The translations under genes were made by a program, and so were the position numbers. A model generated the notes under the pieces. The model was not told the origin of the DNA. It worked only from the letters and a program-made list of their open reading frames with translations, and searched no databases. 64,000 nucleotides of DNA from Streptomyces sp. V4I2 (lineage in GTDB: Bacteria; Actinomycetota; Actinomycetes; Streptomycetales; Streptomycetaceae), in contig NZ_JAUSZM010000003.1 of assembly GCF_030817655.1 (NCBI RefSeq), positions 9,734,001-9,798,000 on the forward strand, read 5' to 3'. Positions 24,463 through 31,951 of this stretch are shown here, one piece after another. The first letter of the stretch is position 1. Every line of letters begins with the position of its first letter.

Positions 24463-25493
24463 CCGCCATGACCACCATCACCGAAGCTCCGGCCCCCGCC
24501 CCGGACGGCACGGGCCGCAAGCTCAGCTACGTCAAGGCCTTCAACGAGGGCCTGGCGCAGGTCATGCGGGAGGACGAGGACGTCTTCGTCGCCGGCGAGG
24601 ACGTCGCCGGGTACGGCGGCGTCTTCCGCATGTTCGACAACCTGCTCGACGAGTTCGGGCCCCGCCGCATGATCGACACCCCGATCTCCGAGGCCGCGCT
24701 CGTCGGCCTGGGCGTGGGCGCCGCCGCCCGGGGACTGCGCCCGGTCGTCGACCTGATGTTCATGGACTTCATCGGCGTCTGCCTGGACCAGATCGTCAAC
24801 CAGGCCGCCAAGATGAAGTACATGTTCGGCGGCTCCGTGTCGGTGCCGCTCACCATCACCACCGCGTCGGGCGCGGGCCTCGGCGCCGCCGCCCAGCACA
24901 GCCAGAGCCTGGAGGCCTGGCTCGCGCACGTACCCGGCCTCAAGGTCGTGATGCCGTCCGACGCGTACACCGCCAAGGGCCTGACCGTCTCCGCGATCCG
25001 GGACAACAACCCGGTCGTCGTGATGCTCAACAAGGTCCTGCTCGGCAGCAAGAGCGAAGTACCCGAGCAGATCTACGGCATCCCGCTCGGCCAGGCCCAC
25101 ACCGCGCGCCACGGCTCCGACGTCACCGTCATCGCCCTGGGCCGCATGGTGGGCGAGGCCCTCGCGGCGGCCGAGGAACTGGCCGCCGAGGGCATCGAGG
25201 TCGAGGTCATCGACCCGCGCACCGTGCAGCCCCTGGACACGGAGACGATGATCGCCTCCGTCCGCCGCACCAACCGGGCCCTCGTGGTGCACGAGGCCGT
25301 CACCTTCGGTGGGCTCGGCGCGGAGATCGCCGCCCAGATCCAGGACGCCGCCTTCGACTATCTGGACGCGCCGGTCCTGCGTGTCGGCGCCCCCTTCTCC
25401 CCGGTGCCCTTCTCCCCGGTGCTGGAGAAGGCCTATGTGCCCGACCAGGCCCGCATCGTGCAGGGCTGCCGTCGTCTCCTCGAAAGGTCGTGA
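24459..25493 (+). CDS. thiamine-dependent dehydrogenase E1 component, beta subunit
   Basis: 344 residues from the ATG at 24459, which overlaps the E1alpha stop. Typical E1beta segments are EDVFVAGEDVAGYGGVF, DTPISEAALVGLGVGAA, VDLMFMDFIGV and VEVIDPRTVQPLD. The protein completes the thiamine site at the alpha/beta interface. It is followed after four bases by the E2 gene. Together with E1alpha and E2 it forms a complex that makes acyl-CoA and NADH; the E3 subunit is not in the window and is probably shared with the housekeeping complexes. Confidence 0.92.
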   Translation: MTAMTTITEAPAPAPDGTGRKLSYVKAFNEGLAQVMREDEDVFVAGEDVAGYGGVFRMFDNLLDEFGPRRMIDTPISEAALVGLGVGAAARGLRPVVDLMFMDFIGVCLDQIVNQAAKMKYMFGGSVSVPLTITTASGAGLGAAAQHSQSLEAWLAHVPGLKVVMPSDAYTAKGLTVSAIRDNNPVVVMLNKVLLGSKSEVPEQIYGIPLGQAHTARHGSDVTVIALGRMVGEALAAAEELAAEGIEVEVIDPRTVQPLDTETMIASVRRTNRALVVHEAVTFGGLGAEIAAQIQDAAFDYLDAPVLRVGAPFSPVPFSPVLEKAYVPDQARIVQGCRRLLERS

Positions 25494-25497
25494 CCGA

Positions 25498-26919
25498 ATG
25501 GCGGTCGAGGTTCTGCTGCCGAAGATCGGCCTGACCATGCAGGAAGGCACGATCGACGAGTGGCTCGTGCCGACCGGCGGCGCCGTCGCGGAGGGCGACG
25601 CCCTGCTGCGGCTGGCGACCGACAAGGTCGACGTGGATGTCGAGGCGGAGGCCGCGGGACTGTTCCATCCCGCGGTCCAGGCCGGGGCGACCCTTCCGGC
25701 AGGGGCGCTCATCGGCTGGCTGCTGGCCGAAGGCGAGCAGCCGCCCGGGGCTGCGCCCACTGGGCCTGCTGTGGCCACCGGCACGGAAGCGGTGCCGACT
25801 GCCGGGGACGCTGCCTCCACGGCCCCGGCGCTCAACGGCACTCCTGCGCTCAACGGCACTCCTGCGCTCAACGGCTCGGCGGGTCGGCTCCTGGCTTCCC
25901 CCAACGCCCGCCGGGTGGCGGCCGAGACCGACGTCGACCTCACCGCCGTACGCGGCACCGGGCCCGGCGGCCGAATCGTCTCGGAGGACGTGGAGGAGCA
26001 CCTGCTGGCCCAGGAGACACAGCCGCCCGTCGTTCTCGGGACAGACCCGGTGACCCCCACCTCCCCCCTGGTCCGTCGCCTGGCGAAGGAACGGGGCATC
26101 GACCTCGCGGACGTACACCCCACGGGTGCGGGCGGACGGATCAGACGGTCCGACCTCGACGCCGCCACCCCGGCGGCCGCACCGGTACCGCCCCCGGCGA
26201 CGGTCCGCAAGGCCACCGCCTCACCCCAGCCCGGGGACGTCATCCCCCTCACCGGAATGCGCGGCACCATCGCCCGCCGGATGCACGCCAGCCTCCAGGA
26301 GATGGCGCAGCTGACGCACGGCTACGAGGTGCGGATGGACGCCGTCGTGGCCCTGCGGGCCCAGTTGAAGCAGGAATGGGCCGACAGCGACCTGCCGGTG
26401 CCCAGCCTGGGCGACTTCCTGATGAAGGCCGCCGCACTGGCCCTGCGTGAACACCCGCTGCTCAACGCGGGGGTGCTCGAGGACGGCGTTCACCTGTACG
26501 AGGGCATCCACCTCGGGTTCGCCGTAGCGGTGCCGAACGGCCTGCTCGTCCCGGTGATCGGGGACGCGGCGGAGCTTTCGCTGCCCGAAATGGCCCGCAG
26601 ATCAAGGGAGTTGGCGGAGAGCGCCCGATCCGGCCGGATCTCCCCGGCGCTGCTGGAAGGCGCCACGTTCACCGTCACCTCGCTGGGCGGGTACGGCGTC
26701 GACTTCTTCACGCCCGTGATCAACCCCGGCAACGTCGCCATCCTGGGCGTCGGCCGGCTCAGGGACGGCGTGGAGTGGGTGGACGACCAGCCGCGACGGA
26801 CCCAGGTGCTCACCCTGAGCCTCACCTTCGACCACCGTGCCGTGGACGGGGCGCCGGCGGCCGAGTATCTGCGTACGGTCGGTGAGCTGTTGCGGAAACC
26901 GTTGCGGCTCCTGGTCTGA
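25498..26919 (+). CDS. dihydrolipoamide acyltransferase (E2) with two peripheral-subunit-binding domains
   Basis: 473 residues from the ATG at 25498. The lipoyl domain spans about 1-78 with the lipoylated Lys43 in ATDKVDVD. A Pro/Ala linker contains an 18-bp DNA repeat (25828-25876, LNGTPA repeats). Two E1/E3-binding domains follow: about 132-170 (SPNARRVAAETDVDL) and 188-223 (SPLVRRLAKERGIDL). The catalytic domain from about 235 ends with FDHRAVDG (His446, Asp450). One binding domain is normal; two is unusual. E2 moves the acyl group from E1 to CoA. The operon has no E3 gene, so the second domain might help capture a shared E3. Confidence 0.92.
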   Translation: MAVEVLLPKIGLTMQEGTIDEWLVPTGGAVAEGDALLRLATDKVDVDVEAEAAGLFHPAVQAGATLPAGALIGWLLAEGEQPPGAAPTGPAVATGTEAVPTAGDAASTAPALNGTPALNGTPALNGSAGRLLASPNARRVAAETDVDLTAVRGTGPGGRIVSEDVEEHLLAQETQPPVVLGTDPVTPTSPLVRRLAKERGIDLADVHPTGAGGRIRRSDLDAATPAAAPVPPPATVRKATASPQPGDVIPLTGMRGTIARRMHASLQEMAQLTHGYEVRMDAVVALRAQLKQEWADSDLPVPSLGDFLMKAAALALREHPLLNAGVLEDGVHLYEGIHLGFAVAVPNGLLVPVIGDAAELSLPEMARRSRELAESARSGRISPALLEGATFTVTSLGGYGVDFFTPVINPGNVAILGVGRLRDGVEWVDDQPRRTQVLTLSLTFDHRAVDGAPAAEYLRTVGELLRKPLRLLV

Positions 26920-26935
26920 CGACCTCCCCCGACCC

Positions 26936-26978
26936 CGCGCCCGTCGACCGTTTCCCACCCATCCGGTCGGCGGGCGCG
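26936..26978. terminator. bidirectional terminator between E2 and TetR genes
   Basis: CGCGCCCGTCGACCG (26936-26950) pairs with 26964-26978 over 15 positions with one mismatch, around a 13-nt loop containing TTT. It lies between convergent gene ends. Confidence 0.75.
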
Positions 26979-26998
26979 GCCCACTGTGTCCGGGACGG

Positions 26999-27607
26999 CT
27001 ACTCGACCGCCGGATCGGCGATCCGCTCGGCGAGCCGGCCGACCTCGCTGAGGAAGGAACGGTGCCCGAGGGAGCGGTAGACGTCGTCTCCCCGGACCTG
27101 CGAGACCGCCGCGGTCTCGAGCAGCGCCAGCACCCCCAGACCGATCACCGCCGCCTCCGCGTCCGTGACCGGGTCACGGCCCTTGCGGATCAGCCGTACC
27201 AGTTCCTCCAGCAACTGCGTCCGGATCTCGTGCCGCAGCGCCTCCGCCTCCTGGCTCATCCCTGCCGAGGACACGAAGAACACGGTCGCGGCGGACCGGT
27301 GCTCGCCCAGCCAGACCACCAGCGCCGTGACGGTCGGGCCGATGTCCGCGCCGGGCTCGTGCGCCTCCGTGAGCGTCTCCAACTGCTCGCGCAGCGCGGC
27401 GGCGAACACCCGCATACCTTCCACCAGGACCTGGTCCTTGGAGGAGAAGTGGTAGTACACCGCGGCCGACGTCATCTCCGCCCGAGCCGCGATGTCCGCC
27501 ACGGTCACCTCGTCCGGAGGCTGGGTGGCGAAGAGCTCCGTGGCTGCCTCGATCACCCACTGCCTGCGCGAAGGGCGGTGAGCTGCGCGGGTTCCGGATG
27601 TAGTCAT
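26999..27607 (-). CDS. TetR-family transcriptional regulator
   Basis: 202 residues from the ATG at 27605-27607. The N-terminal helix-turn-helix is clear: VIEAATELFATQPPDEVTVADIAARAEMTSAAVYYHFSSKD spans residues about 17-57. The C-terminal ligand domain is unlike known types I can name. It is divergent from a second TetR gene across 143 bp and convergent to the E1-E2 operon. It is a good candidate to control that operon or the neighbouring SDR/thiolase operon, probably in response to an acyl-CoA or pathway intermediate, but its operator was not identified. Confidence 0.9.
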   Translation of the reverse strand: MTTSGTRAAHRPSRRQWVIEAATELFATQPPDEVTVADIAARAEMTSAAVYYHFSSKDQVLVEGMRVFAAALREQLETLTEAHEPGADIGPTVTALVVWLGEHRSAATVFFVSSAGMSQEAEALRHEIRTQLLEELVRLIRKGRDPVTDAEAAVIGLGVLALLETAAVSQVRGDDVYRSLGHRSFLSEVGRLAERIADPAVE

Positions 27608-27750
27608 GGTGTCAAGTATGCCGTGACCTTGCTGCCCGGGAGCCACGCGGGTACCAGGGTTTACGGGCTCGACCTGCGGGAGTAACTGGATAACATGGTC
27701 AGTACGCCGGGGCTCACAGGCACCGGTCGCGGCAACCGGCAGGGAGCATG
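27608..27750. promoter_or_regulatory. divergent region between two TetR genes
   Basis: Both TetR promoters must lie in this gap. A less GC-rich stretch near 27682-27707 (GAGTAACTGGATAACATGG) is the likely promoter or operator site for the plus-strand gene. No convincing palindrome was found. Confidence 0.4.
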
Positions 27751-28407
27751 ATGGCCACCACGAACGGCAAGCAGCCCGCCCACCGTCCTTCGCGACGTCA
27801 GCACATCATCAGCGCCGCCGTCCGGGTGTTCGGCCGCAACGGCTTCGCGGAGACCAGTGTGCAGGACATCGCGGACGAGGCACAGGTGGTGCCCACGGCC
27901 GTCTACTACCACTTCGCGGGCAAGGAAGAACTGCTCGAACTAGCCATGCGGCGGGTCTTCGACCAGCTGAACACCGTCGTGGAGACGGCCCGCCCGGACA
28001 CCGAGCCGGGCGACGCCGAGGGCCTGATCCGCACCATCGACGCTGTGTGGGACTGGGTGGAGAAGAACCCGGACGAGGCCCGGCTCTACCAGGTCCAGAT
28101 CGCCTCCGCCAACGGCACCATCAAGCTGCTGCGTGACGAGTTCGAGCAGCGGCACATCCAGCGTGCGTACGACTATCTGCCCGAGAGCACCGCCCGGAGT
28201 CCGCGGGCGGCCAAGGCGCGGCACGCCTCGCAGGCGCTCGCGGTCCGCACTTTCATCACTACGACCATCCTCGTGACCGCGCTGCGCGCCGAGGGCGGGC
28301 CGCTGTCCCGGATGCCGTCCCAGTCCGTGCAGGAGGCGGTCAGGTCCCTGGCGCTGCGCATCGTCGCCGCCGACCAGAAGGCCGAGTCCGCGACCGCACC
28401 GGCCTAG
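27751..28407 (+). CDS. TetR-family transcriptional regulator
   Basis: 218 residues from the second of two adjacent ATGs (27751), which leaves four bases after GGGAG; the first ATG at 27748 is too close to it. The helix-turn-helix runs from IISAAVRVFGRNGFAETSVQDIADEA to TAVYYHFAGKE. Its N terminus (AHRPSRRQ) matches that of the divergent TetR (AHRPSRRQ), so the two may share an ancestor or recognise similar sites. The C-terminal part resembles TetR proteins that regulate acyl-CoA catabolism, which fits its place in the island. Ligand and targets are unknown. Confidence 0.9.
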   Translation: MATTNGKQPAHRPSRRQHIISAAVRVFGRNGFAETSVQDIADEAQVVPTAVYYHFAGKEELLELAMRRVFDQLNTVVETARPDTEPGDAEGLIRTIDAVWDWVEKNPDEARLYQVQIASANGTIKLLRDEFEQRHIQRAYDYLPESTARSPRAAKARHASQALAVRTFITTTILVTALRAEGGPLSRMPSQSVQEAVRSLALRIVAADQKAESATAPA

Positions 28408-28430
28408 GGGACCCCTAGGACGCCCCTAGG
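28403..28430. terminator. CCTAGGGG/CCCCTAGG inverted repeats between convergent genes
   Basis: CCTAGGGG (28403-28410) can pair with CCCCTAGG at 28412-28419 or, with a 12-nt loop, at 28423-28430. The elements straddle the TetR stop and lie before the SDR stop, so a terminator role is more likely than an operator. Confidence 0.5.
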
Positions 28431-28451
28431 ACCCGTCCGGGAAGAGCCGGT

Positions 28452-29159
28452 TCACCAGGGCAGCGGTCTGCGCTCGGCGAACAGCCCGCCCGTCGTCCCG
28501 TCGCCCTCCGGAAGAGTCGCCAGCCAGACGGGCGTGTCCGCGCCCTCCTCCGGCCCGCGCGGGGCGGCCGCGCCGCCCATGCCGCTGCGGGTCCAGCCGG
28601 GGTCGGCCGCGTTGACCAGGACGCCCGTGCCGGCCAACTCGCCCGCGAGCATCCGGGTCAGCGCGTTGAGTGCGGTCTTGGAGACGCGGTAGGCGGGGTG
28701 CCGGCCGGAGTCCATCAGGGCCAGCGAGCCGTACGAGCTGGTGAGGTTGACGACGCGTCCGTAGCCGGCCCGCACCATGCCCGGGACGACCGCCTCGGCC
28801 ACGCGCCAGGCACCCAGGAGATTGACGTCCAGGGTCGAGAGCAGGACCTCCTCGTCGAGGTAAGGCGGCCGCATTTCGCCGTCCAGGGACACCCCGGCGT
28901 TGTTCACCAGTACGTCGATTCCGCCCCCGCCGAGCAGTTCCCCGGCCTCGCGCACCGCCTCGGTGACGCTCAGCGGAGAACCCACGTCCAGGGCGAGCGG
29001 CAGCGCCGCCGGACCGATGGCACGGCACACCTCCTCGGCGGCTTCCCGCTTCCGCGCCCCGACCAGAACCCGCAGCCCCCGGTCCGCGAGCTGCCGGCAG
29101 ATCTCCGCGCCGATCCCGCGCGCGCCGCCGGTGACCAGGGCGGTTCTGGGCTCGCTCAT
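28452..29159 (-). CDS. short-chain dehydrogenase/reductase (SDR)
   Basis: 235 residues from the ATG at 29157-29159. Motifs are TGGARGIGAEICRQL for the cofactor, NNAGVSL, NLTSSYG with the catalytic Ser, and YRVSKTALN with Tyr and Lys. The GGLFAERRPLPW ending resembles carbonyl-reductase-like SDRs. It is the last gene of the long minus-strand operon that begins at 35159 and follows the SCP2-type thiolase by 46 bases. It may oxidise the hydroxyacyl-CoA before thiolytic or retro-aldol cleavage; the substrate is unproven. Confidence 0.88.
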   Translation of the reverse strand: MSEPRTALVTGGARGIGAEICRQLADRGLRVLVGARKREAAEEVCRAIGPAALPLALDVGSPLSVTEAVREAGELLGGGGIDVLVNNAGVSLDGEMRPPYLDEEVLLSTLDVNLLGAWRVAEAVVPGMVRAGYGRVVNLTSSYGSLALMDSGRHPAYRVSKTALNALTRMLAGELAGTGVLVNAADPGWTRSGMGGAAAPRGPEEGADTPVWLATLPEGDGTTGGLFAERRPLPW

Positions 29160-29205
29160 GACAGCTCTCCTCGGTTCTCCGCCTGTCGGCGGTGGCGTGC
29201 GCCGC

Positions 29206-30360
29206 TCAGACCGTCAGCACCGCGCACGCGCTGATCCCGGGCGCCCCGTACACGTGGGTGAAGCCCACCTGGGGACCGCCCGGCACCTGCACTCCTGGTG
29301 CGCGGCCCTGCAACTGCCGTACGACTTCGTGGAATTGACGCAGTCCCGAGGCGCCGACGGGCTCGCCGCCCGCCAGGCACCCGCCGTCGGTGTTGACGGG
29401 GATCCGGCCGGTGGGGTCGGTGTCTCCCGCGGCCAGGAGCTCCTCCTGCTCGCCGTGCCCGCACAGCCCGGTCTCGGCCAGGTGAATCAACTCCGAGCCG
29501 CTGTCGGTGTCCTGCAGCTGGGCCACCTGCACATCGGCGGGCCGCAGCCCTGCCCCCCGGAAGACGGCCTCCGCGGCGTCGACGCTCGGGCTGCGGTGCG
29601 GTCCCGGCGGCAGCCAGGGCGAGAACACCTCGAACGAGCCGAACCGCCTGGTCCGGAAGGCCAACGAGGCCAGCTTGACGGGCCGTTCGCAGAAGTCGAA
29701 GGCGCGGTCGCCGCGCGCGAGCACCAGCGCGGCCGCGCCCTGCCCCGGGGAGCAGAACATGTACTGGGTGAGCGGCGGGCTCACCTCGGCGGAGAGGAGG
29801 ATCTCCTCCTCCGTGAGCTCCTTGCGCCGCCAGGCCAGGGGGTGACGGGAGCCGTTGCGGAAGGCCCGCGCGGCCACCATGGCCAGCGCCCGCTCCGGGA
29901 TTCCGTACTCGTGCAGATAGCGCTGCGTCTTCAGAGCGAAGAACTGGGTCGTCAGCATCATCCCGGTCTCCGCGTACCAGTCAGGGAGACCGTAACGGGC
30001 CGCCGACACATGGAACGCGCCCCGCTCGTGCTTGTCGAACCCCACGGCCAGCCCCAGCGACGCCTCACCGGCCCGCAGCGCGTTGGCCACCGCGAGCACC
30101 GTCGAGGCGCCGGTCGCGCAGCCGTTCTGAACATTGACGAACGGCACACCGGTCAGTCCCAGTCGGCCCACCAGGGTGTCGGGCTTGCCGGACACGTCGG
30201 AGCCGCCCGCCGCGTACCCGATGTCCTCCCAGGCGACACCGGCGTCGGCCAGCGCCTCCCGCACCGCCCGTACCGCCATGTCCATCCCGGTGACGGACTC
30301 GTCGCGGCCGAAGGGATGCATCCCGCATCCGACCACGTAGATGTCGTCGTCCCGGCTCAT
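29206..30360 (-). CDS. SCP2/lipid-transfer-type thiolase or aldolase
   Basis: 384 residues from the ATG at 30358-30360. It has the thiolase fold with NGCATGAST holding the nucleophile-position Cys. The usual GHP-x-GATG loop reads NTDGGCLAGGEPVGASGLRQ, with Glu in place of His. This is a feature of the actinobacterial lipid-transfer group. The gene overlaps the DUF35 gene by four bases (ATGA), and such pairs form either thiolases or retro-aldolases like those of steroid side-chain degradation. Because the His is missing, carbon-carbon cleavage by a non-thiolytic route is possible. Confidence 0.85.
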   Translation of the reverse strand: MSRDDDIYVVGCGMHPFGRDESVTGMDMAVRAVREALADAGVAWEDIGYAAGGSDVSGKPDTLVGRLGLTGVPFVNVQNGCATGASTVLAVANALRAGEASLGLAVGFDKHERGAFHVSAARYGLPDWYAETGMMLTTQFFALKTQRYLHEYGIPERALAMVAARAFRNGSRHPLAWRRKELTEEEILLSAEVSPPLTQYMFCSPGQGAAALVLARGDRAFDFCERPVKLASLAFRTRRFGSFEVFSPWLPPGPHRSPSVDAAEAVFRGAGLRPADVQVAQLQDTDSGSELIHLAETGLCGHGEQEELLAAGDTDPTGRIPVNTDGGCLAGGEPVGASGLRQFHEVVRQLQGRAPGVQVPGGPQVGFTHVYGAPGISACAVLTV

Positions 30361-30776
30361 CGCTGCTCTCCCTGATCCGGACGGAACGCGAAGGTCAGCA
30401 CGTCGGTCCCGTCCTCGTCCTGGTAGGCGGGCACCGTGGTGAGCCGGACCGGAAGCCCGATCCGTACCTCCGGGCGGGACATCTCCAGCCGCGCCTCGAC
30501 CAGCACGTCACCGAGGTCCACATAGCCCACGTGGTACGGCCGGTAGCCATCGGCCGGCGGCCGGTACGGCGGCTTGGGCGGGAACGCCTGCAGCGTCCAC
30601 GACCACACCCGGCCCCTCACCGGCAGGGGATGCGCGGACATGGTCCCGTCCGAGCACTTGGGGCAGGAGTCCTGCCGGGGAAAGACGACGGTGCCGCAGC
30701 CGGAGCAGCGCGCACCCACGAGGCGCGGGGGGTCCGCGCCGTCGAACAGGCCGTCGTCGATGAGTCTGGTGGTCAT
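30357..30776 (-). CDS. DUF35-type OB-fold protein with zinc ribbon
   Basis: 139 residues from the ATG at 30774-30776; a longer upstream frame overlaps the acyl-CoA dehydrogenase gene and is not coding. The zinc ribbon is CSGCGTVVFPRQDSCPKC (two CxxC pairs), followed by the OB fold (RGRVWSWTLQ, YHVGYVDLGDVLVEARL). DUF35 proteins bind SCP2-type thiolases/aldolases and are needed for their activity. The four-base overlap with the thiolase-like gene strongly suggests a stable complex. Confidence 0.9.
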   Translation of the reverse strand: MTTRLIDDGLFDGADPPRLVGARCSGCGTVVFPRQDSCPKCSDGTMSAHPLPVRGRVWSWTLQAFPPKPPYRPPADGYRPYHVGYVDLGDVLVEARLEMSRPEVRIGLPVRLTTVPAYQDEDGTDVLTFAFRPDQGEQR

Positions 30777-30808
30777 GCTCTCGTCCTGTCCTCCAGCCGT
30801 CTGACGGG

Positions 30809-31951
30809 CTACCAGCCCAGCAGTCCGGCGAGCCGTTCCCGGTGGTGCGCGGTACCGCCCAGCAGCACGGCGTCGGACTGCGCGCGCCGGAAGTACAGGT
30901 GCGCGTCGTGCTCCCAGGTGAAGCCCATGCCGCCGTGCAGCTGGACGCACTCCGCCGCGACGAACGTGAACGCCTCGCCGCACCAGGACTGAGCCACCGC
31001 GGCGGCCTCGGCGAGCGCGTCCGCGGACCCGGCCGCGCGGACCGCCCGCAGCACCGCGGACCGCGCGGACTCCACCTGGAGCAGCATGTCCGCGCAGGTG
31101 TGCTTGACCGCCTGGAAGCTGCCGAGCGCCCTGCCGAACTGCGTACGGTCCCGCACATGCGCCACGGTCATGTCCAACGCCGCCTGCGCCCCGCCGAGTT
31201 GCTCGGCGGCCAGCGCCACCAGGGCGGTGTCCAGGGCGCGGGTGACGACCTCCGTCCCCTCGCCCCCGGCGGTCAGCGCACGAGCCCGGGCACCGGAGAA
31301 CGTGATCACCGCCTGCCCCCGGCTCAGGTCCAGGGTGGGCACCCGGCGGACGGTCACGCCCGGCTCGCGCGGGTCGGCGAGGAAGAGGTCCACGCCGTCG
31401 GGACCGGTCGCCGCGACCACGAGAGTCTCGGCGTCGGCGCCGTCCAGGACGAAGGGCGCGGTGCCGTCAAGGATCGCGACGCCACCTCGCCATGTAACGC
31501 CCACCGGCACGGCGTCCGGCCGCCACACGCCGTCGGGTGCGGCCACCGCCAGCGCGTGCACCCGGCCTTCGGCCAGCTCCGCCAGCGGCTTCGCGGCGGT
31601 ACCGCAGCCGGCCAGCACCTGCCCGGCCAGCACGGTGGAGGACAGCAGCGGCACCGGCGTCAGCGTCCTGCCGAGTTCCTCGCAGACCACGGCGATCTCC
31701 GCGAGGCCGCCGATGCCTCCCACGTCCTCCGGCAGGCCGAGGGCCGCGAGGCCCACCTGGCGGCCGAGGGTGTCCCACAGTTCGGCGTGGATGCCGGGGG
31801 AGTGCTCGTCGAGCGAGCGCACCGCCGCGATGCCGCCCGCGTCCGCGCACACCGACCGCACGGTCTCGCGCAGATCCTCGAGTTCGGACTCGGACAGTCC
31901 GGACTCGGAGGCCTCGGTCACTCCGCCGGCGGGATCGGTCACAGTGGTCAT
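30809..31951 (-). CDS. acyl-CoA dehydrogenase
   Basis: 380 residues; the ATG at 31949-31951 overlaps the stop of the PPDK-like gene by four bases. The C-terminal part VQLHGGMGFTWEHDAHLYFRRAQ is characteristic of the steroid/FadE-like group whose subunits often form heterotetramers. The central FAD-binding region is weakly conserved: instead of a clear TEP-x-GSD motif it reads LTPVPLLSSTVLAGQ then AAPDGVWRPDA. It may thus be the non-FAD partner of a heteromeric dehydrogenase, with one of the other two dehydrogenases of the island as its FAD-binding mate. That is inference. Confidence 0.85.
   Translation of the reverse strand: MTTVTDPAGGVTEASESGLSESELEDLRETVRSVCADAGGIAAVRSLDEHSPGIHAELWDTLGRQVGLAALGLPEDVGGIGGLAEIAVVCEELGRTLTPVPLLSSTVLAGQVLAGCGTAAKPLAELAEGRVHALAVAAPDGVWRPDAVPVGVTWRGGVAILDGTAPFVLDGADAETLVVAATGPDGVDLFLADPREPGVTVRRVPTLDLSRGQAVITFSGARARALTAGGEGTEVVTRALDTALVALAAEQLGGAQAALDMTVAHVRDRTQFGRALGSFQAVKHTCADMLLQVESARSAVLRAVRAAGSADALAEAAAVAQSWCGEAFTFVAAECVQLHGGMGFTWEHDAHLYFRRAQSDAVLLGGTAHHRERLAGLLGW

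Noticed and set aside
28403..28430. CCTAGG palindromes as a regulator site related to the icmF operator
   Set aside because: They share only CTAGG with it, lie between convergent gene ends and are better explained as a terminator.
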